Assembly: GCA_964590225.1 (NCBI GenBank) | Contig: CAZPWS010000034.1 | Coordinates: 1-32,575, forward strand | Length of the DNA stretch: 32,575 nt | DNA from: JAEUSG01 sp964590225 | Lineage (GTDB): Bacteria > Fibrobacterota > OXYB2-FULL-49-7 > JAEUSG01 | Reading direction: 5' to 3' | Shown: positions 8,601 to 14,901 of the stretch, piece by piece | Layout of the letters: each line of letters starts with the position of its first letter | Numbering within the stretch: the stretch's first letter is position 1 | The notes under the pieces: generated by a model | Seen by the model: the letters and a program-made list of their open reading frames with translations, nothing else | What the model was told of the DNA's origin: nothing | Databases searched by the model: none | Made by a program: the position numbers and the translations under genes

Positions 8601-9765
8601 CAAAGTCGGGAAGTCCGCAACAGTTGAACCACGAAGAGCTCCACTCTGGCCACAACTGGATTTGCAATCTATTTGCCGAATCTATCGAAAGACCATTAGG
8701 CCACATCTGCTGGAAATAACGGGTTACAGCGGCAACCCCAATGCTGCCATCACGAATATCCATATATCCAGGCGCTTTGACGCCACCGGAAAGTGAATCA
8801 CCGCTTGCAAGATCCTTTATTTTGAATCGGTTTGAAGAATCCTGTGCCAGCAAGAGTCCCTTGTTACAACTTCGCTCAAAAGCCGTGCCGTTTTCAAGCC
8901 CCATCCGGACAGTCGGGTTTGACCCTAAATTCAGATCAAACTTTACTTTCATATTGTCAAAATACAGAGGCCATGCCACAACTTTATTTTTGGCGGAATT
9001 CTGGAGCTGATAATCTATCTTGACATAAGGTTTTCCTGCATAAGCATAGATCCTTACGGCAAACCCGTGAATGTGGTCAACCGTGCTGTAATACTTCGTA
9101 AGAGCTTCTGCTTTAATTACTACACGCATTGGGCCGGATTCTTCAACAACAACAGAAATATCGCTTCGTGAAGCATCAAATTGCACATCACCAGGCAAAC
9201 GCCCCGTAAAAACGCCACCATGCTGCGCACTCGACTGAATAATTTTTTCATCCGTGCCGTAAGAATTATTGCCGTCTTTATCGTACCAAAGTTCGTCAAT
9301 GATGTTGAATGCGGTTTTGCTTACAACAAACTTTATGGAACCGGTAGTTACTGTTATTTTATCGGTTTCGTTTACTACCTGCAGTGATGTTGAAACGCTG
9401 TTTCCTGTTCCATCATCCTTTAAGTAATATTTGCTCACACCACTGCCAGCAGTGCCGGTAAAAGCTGAAACGGTCGGTTGAAAATTAACAGTAATATTCT
9501 CAATACTCCAATCCTTCATCCAGCTTCTTGTCATTACAGTAAACTGAGCAGGAACAGTGTTTCCAGATTCATCCGTAACCCTGAAACTATTAACATCATT
9601 ATAAACTCCCTGCGGTAACGGCACAACGACTTGAACAGGAAAACCATTTGGTGCGCCAACCTTAGCACATTCCTTTACCTGCATTTCAAGGTTCAGCTCT
9701 CCATAGATCGGCATAAAAAACAATGACAAATAGATTAGTGATACACATAAAAAGTAGCGATTCAT
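5692..9765 (-). CDS. Secreted PcRGLX/YetA-like (rhamnogalacturonan-lyase-related) multidomain protein with T9SS tail
   Basis: A 1357-residue exported protein. Order: signal peptide (1-22); N-terminal RIFT-barrel-like domain of the PcRGLX/YetA family (about 25-330, with PVQVVVPLPQGVYNDV and a later GKPYVKIDYQL strand); an aromatic-rich helical toroid region (about 430-810); two fibronectin type III domains (from about 818 and 923); an SbsA-type Ig-like domain (about 1013-1110); an uncharacterised beta domain with VNKPCTVLVAHEDPCNNVPSWL (about 1112-1255), like add-on domains of pectate lyases; and a T9SS domain from about 1268 (VPNPFNPV). PL26 enzymes of this family cleave rhamnogalacturonan from the chain end, so pectin attack at the surface is a fair inference, not proof. 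Start at ATG 9765 is set by GGAGGG upstream. Gap to the preceding gene is 31 bases. Confidence 0.7.
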   Translation of the reverse strand: MNRYFLCVSLIYLSLFFMPIYGELNLEMQVKECAKVGAPNGFPVQVVVPLPQGVYNDVNSFRVTDESGNTVPAQFTVMTRSWMKDWSIENITVNFQPTVSAFTGTAGSGVSKYYLKDDGTGNSVSTSLQVVNETDKITVTTGSIKFVVSKTAFNIIDELWYDKDGNNSYGTDEKIIQSSAQHGGVFTGRLPGDVQFDASRSDISVVVEESGPMRVVIKAEALTKYYSTVDHIHGFAVRIYAYAGKPYVKIDYQLQNSAKNKVVAWPLYFDNMKVKFDLNLGSNPTVRMGLENGTAFERSCNKGLLLAQDSSNRFKIKDLASGDSLSGGVKAPGYMDIRDGSIGVAAVTRYFQQMWPNGLSIDSANRLQIQLWPEWSSSWFNCCGLPDFGATTQPYWQKLYWLEDMQHVYKEILLAFHNSSMTASELNALAKTFEYPPVVSLSTAWYYQTKATLDYGGVVPVQTKYATPDTARKPSSYKRMGWDWFSYNSGARRWAPAQAGGLPDGMGDFVVTENPLNYYEAQEYALEEINTKPHSMAQYTYANDYPFLKLGANLPHNRNLSYQSNLWRRQLSGGSQLDTAYLKGTEQDARPRDQEHMWYYHVADAYYLSGNPWIKDWYSFYGEYLKNTVACSVAECGASSYRDQGHEGTNAMNAYKITGDTVGLNMMTYFWLYRYGGSFNRVTGLGYFKPWMVGFGLRGVCTYLEAVKGNPSRWQNYVEMFKVLASQMEYNYQYGSFAYEGYPNMVNASYYGSMSLVDPFAWYYYHSGTKRYWDFLEQYLKYGINGGSGLTVPDWKGKWGGRVYDFVKKNPKADTVPPSAINNLTMTRNGDSCVLSWTAPVDAKRYMVLYDSRFISEDYTADTMQMNWWAAGVFGPSFMATPQSTERFSFKAPAAGNLCVAVYSFDSAYNLSALSNRALSDITPPSVPSSLQTTTVTANRIELAWSASADPETGVRYYSVYRDGVLLATVTNTSYVDSTVFGLTTYTYQISATNQFFMEGVKSAGYPVTTTPDITPPELVKVFAIADSSTIQLTFNEVIDSSVMTSLSNYAVNDGVIITSAKLSGDRRSVTLSVSGMQTNKTFTITITKIQDVAATPNITGETIREFTFIEILQISSATIDGGTVTWDVLDKGKFIYIDRVATVDSLGDKYKGLTYMRVYDGNYGKTSANYITFTVNKPCTVLVAHEDPCNNVPSWLSSGFAYTGDTIRGKWSSSVSNYRIYAKACTAGVVKLGGQGGSSSCATYWVIVKGHTTFSLPVSSHEGAAEEDFIAAVPNPFNPVVNITARISNSTGKNNGMKLEIYNVKGEMVAQFDKPALMSGAVCRWRWDASYAPSGTYIARVGSHGKTMVQRITLIR

Positions 9766-9796
9766 TTTCCCTGCCCTCCTTAAATACAAAGTTATT

Positions 9797-11773
9797 TTAT
9801 CTTACAACCGCAAACCGCAATGAGCGACTATACCCTCTTGTCTGCATCCGACAAACATAGACACCAACAGATAACGCGCCCCCAACTCCAAGTTTAACCG
9901 AGTGAGTGCCAGCCTCTACGCCTCTATTGTCTATTTCGGAAACCAACCTCCCCTTTATGTCAAACAGAGAAAGCCGGACATCGCTCCGCAAATTACTTGC
10001 CGCAGGTATCATATAGCGAATTTCTATTGACGAAACAGCGGGATTAGGTAAAATGGATAAAGAATATTGACTGCTGCTATTCGGCAAAGAAAGTTCTGTA
10101 TTAGTTACCGGCACATTTTGCACCTTAAGTTCCACAAGCTGAAACTTATAGCAATTTTTTTCTCTTGTATTGCCCAATTTTGTAGCCGTTGCCCGGATAT
10201 ACCTTGCCGTTACCGGCTTTGTTATAAATTCCTGCGGTACTCCGTAATCCGGCATAGGATAATCCGTCTGCGCAACTATTGTGTCAATCACACCTGAAGA
10301 ACTTCTTGCTTCGACAATAAAATCAACCGGAAAACCCAATGATTTTCCATGGTTGAGCTTTGCTGCGTAACTTCCTGTTATATAGTGCGTTGGACAAAGC
10401 GTAACTTTATTTAAGGTTACATCGCTACCAAGATCTACTTCAACCCACTGCACAGTATCAGCGATTGGATTGCACGCACTTGCCCATCCACCTTCCTGAA
10501 TTGTACCCAGTGGGGATTCGATAACTCCATTTGTTAAATCGGCCCTCTTCCATGGAGCTGGAAACCATGTGTGCGATGAAGAGGTAACGCTTTTAGCTAA
10601 AGCGAAGTTTTTACACTCCACAGTAATGTATGATTCTGCTTTGATATCCGGTCTGTTTTGTGGAGAGGCGAATACTACGAATGAACCTTCCGTTCCATCA
10701 CTGGTGAACCGTCCCTCACTATCTACAGTACCGCCACCACTAACCGACCAAGAAACGGCTCCAGGGAAAGATGCCCCATATTGATCGAGAGAAGACACAG
10801 AGAAAACCACAGATTGGCCTGGCTCAATGGTCGTTCTCACGGGTGCTGTTTGAAAACGGGCAATCGATTGTGTGGAATCTGCGGTAGTGATCAGGTCTCT
10901 CACATAGCCGCTCGCATAGTAATCAAAAGCACACGGCCCCTTAAACACAAGAAGCGGCTTGATGCTTGTATCGCTTGTGATCTCGTATTTGTATGTACCA
11001 CTGTCGGCTGCACAACGGAAGATATAATTCTGTCCGGCATCCCTCGAGAACCTCAGCATCCAGACATCTGACTTTGAAAGCGATTGCGTTGTGATTGTGT
11101 TGCTGTTGTATGGCCTCACAATAATCCTGGTATGGTTGTAATTTGCGGTTGCCACATACTCACCATCGGAAGAAATTGTAGCCTGACACGATAACCTTGT
11201 GTCAGCTCCATCGTTAATTGCAATTTCACTCCTCGCAACAAAATCCATACTTACACTTCTGTTGCCAATGTTGTCGCTCCATAGCGCAAATGCACCTCGG
11301 TTTCCATTAAGCGCAACCCCTCCAGTAAGTACTCCGGCTATCTGTGTATCACCCGAAATTGGTGAATAGGTCATTTGAATTGTATAAGCAAGACTTACCT
11401 TACCGGTAACACTATGAATTTTATATATATTACGATGCCTTCCCCAGTAAATGCAACTATCAGTTGCCCACGACAAATTAGCATCATCAATAGGAAGCCC
11501 TATCGAATCAATTCTACCAGTTACAAGGTCATAAATGTGTATAGGACGCGTACCATCGATTGAAAAGGCAACTCTCTTGCCATCGGGTGAGAAACAGGCT
11601 CCATAAGCCTTGCCTTTATAGAGAGTATCCATTCTACCAGTAGCCATGTCATAAAGTAAGAGATCCCCCGCACTCCACCTACTTACTGAGTTACAGAACA
11701 AAAGAGACCCATTAACCGCATAAATTTCAAAGGTAAAAAAAACGCTTACCAACAACCAAAGCTTTAACTTCAT
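9797..11773 (-). CDS. Secreted TolB-like propeller / Ig-like / F5/8C discoidin protein with T9SS tail
   Basis: A 658-residue exported protein, first gene of the five-gene operon. Signal peptide (about 1-20), TolB/WD40-like propeller blades (YGACFSPDGKRVAFSIDG near residue 60; ATISSDGEYVATANY near 200), a bacterial Ig-like domain with DQYG...VSWSVSGGGTVDSEG (about 305-375), an F5/8 type C (CBM32-like) carbohydrate-binding domain (about 390-550, with WVEVDLGSDVTLNKVTL and ARYIRATATKLG), and a T9SS domain from SILPNP (about 571-658). No catalytic motif is visible, so a glycan-binding or sensing role at the cell surface is inferred. Start at ATG 11773 follows GGAGGGGG; the longer frame from 11848 begins before this site and lacks support. 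Confidence 0.8.
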   Translation of the reverse strand: MKLKLWLLVSVFFTFEIYAVNGSLLFCNSVSRWSAGDLLLYDMATGRMDTLYKGKAYGACFSPDGKRVAFSIDGTRPIHIYDLVTGRIDSIGLPIDDANLSWATDSCIYWGRHRNIYKIHSVTGKVSLAYTIQMTYSPISGDTQIAGVLTGGVALNGNRGAFALWSDNIGNRSVSMDFVARSEIAINDGADTRLSCQATISSDGEYVATANYNHTRIIVRPYNSNTITTQSLSKSDVWMLRFSRDAGQNYIFRCAADSGTYKYEITSDTSIKPLLVFKGPCAFDYYASGYVRDLITTADSTQSIARFQTAPVRTTIEPGQSVVFSVSSLDQYGASFPGAVSWSVSGGGTVDSEGRFTSDGTEGSFVVFASPQNRPDIKAESYITVECKNFALAKSVTSSSHTWFPAPWKRADLTNGVIESPLGTIQEGGWASACNPIADTVQWVEVDLGSDVTLNKVTLCPTHYITGSYAAKLNHGKSLGFPVDFIVEARSSSGVIDTIVAQTDYPMPDYGVPQEFITKPVTARYIRATATKLGNTREKNCYKFQLVELKVQNVPVTNTELSLPNSSSQYSLSILPNPAVSSIEIRYMIPAASNLRSDVRLSLFDIKGRLVSEIDNRGVEAGTHSVKLGVGGALSVGVYVCRMQTRGYSRSLRFAVVR

Positions 11774-11853
11774 ACTTCCCCCTCCAGATATATCTAATGT
11801 ATTGGAGTTATATATTATCAAAAGATGTATATGTGTTATAAATATCATGATAA

Positions 11854-11859
11854 TTATAT
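11854..11859 (-). promoter_or_regulatory. Possible -10 box for the five-gene secreted-protein operon
   Basis: Read on the minus strand this is a perfect TATAAT, about 80 bases before the start codon of the TolB-like gene, in a very AT-rich stretch. No good TTGACA-type -35 box is seen at 16-18 bases, so the call is weak. The start of transcription would leave a leader of roughly 70 bases. Confidence 0.3.
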
Positions 11860-11860
11860 A

Positions 11861-11892
11861 TAAAAATCCTGATTTTTACATAAAAATCCTGT
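11861..11892. repeat. Direct repeat and small hairpin in the divergent promoter region
   Basis: ATAAAAATCCTG occurs at 11861-11872 and again at 11881-11892, a 20-base period (about two helix turns). The first copy overlaps a perfect inverted repeat, AAAAATC (11863-11869) and GATTTTT (11872-11878) around CT. Placed upstream of the operon's candidate -10 box, this could be an operator or simply AT-rich noise. Confidence 0.35.
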
Positions 11893-11971
11893 TTGGGTTT
11901 TAAGACATTTTTATTTTGCCGGAGGCAGAAGAAATTTGTCTGTGATTTTTGCATAAGTAGCCACCGACACA

Positions 11972-12026
11972 ATAATAACATTATATTGTTGTTTTGTGCG
12001 ATATTATAGTATATTGTTGTTATTAT
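11972..12026. repeat. Repeats overlapping the start region of the DUF4143 ATPase gene
   Basis: TATATTGTTGTT occurs at 11982-11993 and 12010-12021 (28-base period). Flanking them, ATAATAACA (11972-11980) and TGTTATTAT (12018-12026) form a 9-base inverted repeat with a long loop. The set ends four bases before the ATG at 12030, so it covers the promoter/leader of this gene and could bind an autoregulator. Function is inferred only. Confidence 0.35.
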
Positions 12027-12029
12027 CGT

Positions 12030-13175
12030 ATGAAATATAACAGATTGCTAAATTTGGGCGAAAAGAAAAGTTCAATTTTTCTCTTTGGACCAAGAATGAC
12101 AGGAAAGACGACCTTAATTCGTGGTTTGTGTTACAGTCTCTTTATTAATCTACTTGATCCAGAGGTCGAACTCAAGTACCGCAGGAATCCAAATCTACTT
12201 AAGGAACAGCTATTTCTCCTGCCGGACAATAGCAGTGTAATTATTGATGAAATCCAAAAGATACCGGAATTACTTAATGTCATACAAATGGCGATTGAAG
12301 AAAAGAACCTTCGATTTATTCTTTCTGGGTCAAGTGCACGAAAGCTAAAGCGAGGTGGTGCGAATCTTTTGGGCGGACGCGCCCATTCAGCTAATCTTCA
12401 CCCACTAACAAAAGCAGAATTGGGAATAGATTTCAATTTACAGCATGCACTGGAAGTAGGAACGCTTCCGAGAGTTGCTCTACTAATTCAAGAATCTCAA
12501 TTTGACGAAATAAACGATTATTTGCGTGGTTATGCTACAATCTACATAAAAGAGGAAATACAAGCAGAAGCACTTACGAGAAATTTGGGGGCATTCCAAC
12601 GATTTCTCAGTGTAGCAAGCCAAGCAAATGGTCAGATATTGGAATATGTAAATATCTCAAGAGAATGTTCTGTACCTGCCAGCTCAGTAAAAGAATACTA
12701 TCAAATACTTGAGGACACCTTGATTGGAAACCTTCTTTGGTGCCATGATCATAGCGAAAGAAAAAAGACCCGTCCTAAATTCTATTTCTTTGATTGTGGT
12801 GTTGTACAATCATTAAACGGAAGGTTATCCTTACCTCCTACAGAGGCAGAAACAGGAATACTATTCGAAACATGGTTTATTAATGAGGTCCGTAGAATAT
12901 CCGACTATGCTAAAAAAGATTTCTCGTTATCGTACTGGCGAGAGCGACACCATGAGATCGACTTACTTATCTCTAAGGGGGGTAAAGTTGTTTTGGCGGT
13001 TGAATTAAAGTCCGGCAAATCGGACATGAAAAAAGAGACCGCACAACTCTTCAAAATGCGGTTTCCTGATGTTCCAATCGTTGTAGCGTCGAAGCTTGAA
13101 ACAATTGGTCGCAAGACCGATCTATCAGAAATACTTCCATGGGAAAAAGTTATTGACAAGATTACACTCTTATAG
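12030..13175 (+). CDS. AAA-family ATPase with C-terminal DUF4143 domain
   Basis: A 381-residue cytoplasmic protein. N-terminal AAA_14 domain with Walker A GPRMTGKTTL, Walker B VIIDEIQKIPELL, and sensor-like ILSGSSARKLKRGGANLLGGR; then the DUF4143 part with YIKEEIQAE and a C-terminal PD-(D/E)XK-like pattern (FETWFINEV, SYWRERHHEIDLLI, VELKSGKS). Such proteins are widespread, often horizontally moved, solitary ATPases of unknown role, sometimes suspected in toxin-antitoxin-like or defence functions. The gene is alone on the plus strand between a secreted-protein operon and a gene remnant. Start is taken at ATG 12030 (MKYNRLL, typical start of this family); an in-frame TTG at 11994 lies within the upstream repeats. 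No Shine-Dalgarno sequence is visible. Confidence 0.85.
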   Translation: MKYNRLLNLGEKKSSIFLFGPRMTGKTTLIRGLCYSLFINLLDPEVELKYRRNPNLLKEQLFLLPDNSSVIIDEIQKIPELLNVIQMAIEEKNLRFILSGSSARKLKRGGANLLGGRAHSANLHPLTKAELGIDFNLQHALEVGTLPRVALLIQESQFDEINDYLRGYATIYIKEEIQAEALTRNLGAFQRFLSVASQANGQILEYVNISRECSVPASSVKEYYQILEDTLIGNLLWCHDHSERKKTRPKFYFFDCGVVQSLNGRLSLPPTEAETGILFETWFINEVRRISDYAKKDFSLSYWRERHHEIDLLISKGGKVVLAVELKSGKSDMKKETAQLFKMRFPDVPIVVASKLETIGRKTDLSEILPWEKVIDKITLL

Positions 13176-13239
13176 ACAGCTAAGAGAGCTCAAATTTAAA
13201 AAGCACAGGCTATTTCCGCTACGGAAGAGAGTCCATTAG

Positions 13240-13383
13240 CGAAACGGCGGAAAACTATGCTCCAGCATCAAAGGAGCTCACATCCTGCGATGGGATACCG
13301 GCACTGCACATTCCGGCATTTATTTATGCCAATTAGATTTTAATGGTAAAACAACCACTAAAAAATTACTTTTGGTTAAATAG
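13240..13383 (+). pseudogene. Remnant of a T9SS-sorted protein: C-terminal sorting-domain tail only
   Basis: In the gap between the ATPase and the sulfatase, the frame from 13240 to the TAG at 13381-13383 encodes 47 residues that match the end of a T9SS sorting domain: KGAHILRWDTGTAHSGIYL, then CQLDFNGKTTTKKLLLVK. This is the usual GxH...WDG...SGxYxxxL...G...KxxxLK pattern. A stop at 13237-13239 closes the frame upstream and no start is present. The rest of the gene is missing or scrambled, so this is the eroded 3' end of a lost secreted protein. Confidence 0.65.
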
Positions 13384-13391
13384 CTGATCTT

Positions 13392-14891
13392 ATGAAACCC
13401 GATATCATTATCTTCAATCCCGATCAATGGCGCGGTGACAGCCTGGGGCATCTTGGCAACAAGGCCGTTGCCACTCCTAACATAGATCGCTTGGTGTCGG
13501 AGGATGCGGTATCATTCTCTAACGCATTCTGTCAAAACACGGTTTGTACCCCTAGTAGATGCAGTTTTATGACCGGCTTGTATCCGCATGTTCGCGGCCA
13601 TCGCACTATGTATCACATGCTCCACGAGGAATACGACGAGACCAACATGCTGAAGCTTCTCAAGGATAACGGCTATTTTGTCTGGTGGGGTGGAAAAAAC
13701 GACCTCGTTCCAGGTCAGAGTGGATTCGATAAACATTGCAATATCAAATTCCAACCGACTGAGGAGGATTACAAGAGATGGGGGCTGACTCCTCGCGAAG
13801 GGAATCACGGAGGTAGTCAAGCCTGGCGCGGCTCTCCTGATGGAGACAACTTCTTCAGTTTTTACAAGGGGAAGTTAGACACAAATGGAGAACACTGTTA
13901 CTGCGATGGCGACTGGGCCATAGTACTTGGCGCGATAGATTTCATCGCTTCATACCGGGGAGACAAACCCCTATGTGTATATATGCCTCTCGTTTACCCA
14001 CATCCGCCTTACTGTGTGGAGGAGCCTTGGTTCAGCATGAACGGCAGGGGAAAAGTGCCTCATCGAGCAATTGCTCCGGATAATTGGGAAGGAAAACCAT
14101 CAATACTGAAAAGCATTTGCCAGAACCAAGGTTTACAGAATTGGCCTGAAGATAGATGGGCAGAACTCCGTGCAACTTATTATGGAATGTGCTCTCGTAC
14201 TGATCACCAGTTTGGCATGCTGATTGACGCACTGAAGAAGTCCGGAAGATACGACCGTAGCTCGATATTTCTTTTCTCCGACCACGGAGATTTCACTGGC
14301 GACTATGGACTTGTGGAGAAAACTCAGAATACATTTGAGGATTGTCTATCGAGAATCCCTTTCATTTTTAAACCGCCAAAAAACAGTGGCGTAAAACCGC
14401 GTGTATGCGATGCAATAGTGGAACTTGTTGATTTTCCAGCCACTGTTTACGAGTTGACAAGGATAGAGCCAGGATATGATCATTTCGGCAGAAGCCTACT
14501 CGATCTGGCCATTGGAAAGACGGACGAGCACCGCGACGCAGCATTCTGTGAGGGTGGAAGGAGATTCGGAGAGGTCCAAGCTATGGAATGGGAAAGCTGC
14601 TCGACGGAAAACATGCATCTCGGTCTATACGCCCCACGCATCAAACTCCAGACTACAGATGAAGCACCATATCACGGAAAGGCTGTCATGTGTCGGACCA
14701 AGACGCATAAATATGTTATGCGCCTCTACGAGAGTGACGAGTTATACGACCTCACCTGCGATCCTCTTGAGGAACACAACAGAATAAACGACCCTGCTTT
14801 GAAGGATGTTCTCCACAGACTGAAGGACCGCCTATCGAGATGGATGCTCGAAACATGCGATGTGGTTCCTCGGAAAACAGACAACCGATAA
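13392..14891 (+). CDS. Cys-type sulfatase (S1 family), apparently cytoplasmic
   Basis: A 499-residue type I sulfatase. The signature CTPSRCSFMTG places the formylglycine precursor at Cys52 with Arg56. Other expected residues: Asp11 in NPDQWRGD (metal), Lys102 in GGKND (His of the usual GKxH is replaced), and Asp297-His298 in FLFSDHGDFTGDYG (metal). It removes sulfate from a sulfated substrate, probably a sugar or oligosaccharide; the substrate cannot be read from sequence. There is no signal peptide and no T9SS tail, unlike the degradative neighbours, so it should act inside the cell. It must be activated by a maturase; an oxygen-independent one lies at 29028-30152. Start ATG 13392 is 8 bases after the T9SS remnant, with no clear Shine-Dalgarno site. 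It ends 10 bases before the oppositely oriented peptidase gene. Confidence 0.9.
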   Translation: MKPDIIIFNPDQWRGDSLGHLGNKAVATPNIDRLVSEDAVSFSNAFCQNTVCTPSRCSFMTGLYPHVRGHRTMYHMLHEEYDETNMLKLLKDNGYFVWWGGKNDLVPGQSGFDKHCNIKFQPTEEDYKRWGLTPREGNHGGSQAWRGSPDGDNFFSFYKGKLDTNGEHCYCDGDWAIVLGAIDFIASYRGDKPLCVYMPLVYPHPPYCVEEPWFSMNGRGKVPHRAIAPDNWEGKPSILKSICQNQGLQNWPEDRWAELRATYYGMCSRTDHQFGMLIDALKKSGRYDRSSIFLFSDHGDFTGDYGLVEKTQNTFEDCLSRIPFIFKPPKNSGVKPRVCDAIVELVDFPATVYELTRIEPGYDHFGRSLLDLAIGKTDEHRDAAFCEGGRRFGEVQAMEWESCSTENMHLGLYAPRIKLQTTDEAPYHGKAVMCRTKTHKYVMRLYESDELYDLTCDPLEEHNRINDPALKDVLHRLKDRLSRWMLETCDVVPRKTDNR

Positions 14892-14901
14892 AAAACGGAC
14901 T

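Noticed and set aside
11774..11848. Longer start for the TolB-like protein
   Set aside because: The GGAGGGGG ribosome site is at the ATG 11773, and that start opens directly on a signal peptide.
12905..13159. Minus-strand open frame inside the DUF4143 ATPase gene
   Set aside because: No family pattern, no ribosome site; shadow of a well-supported gene on the other strand.
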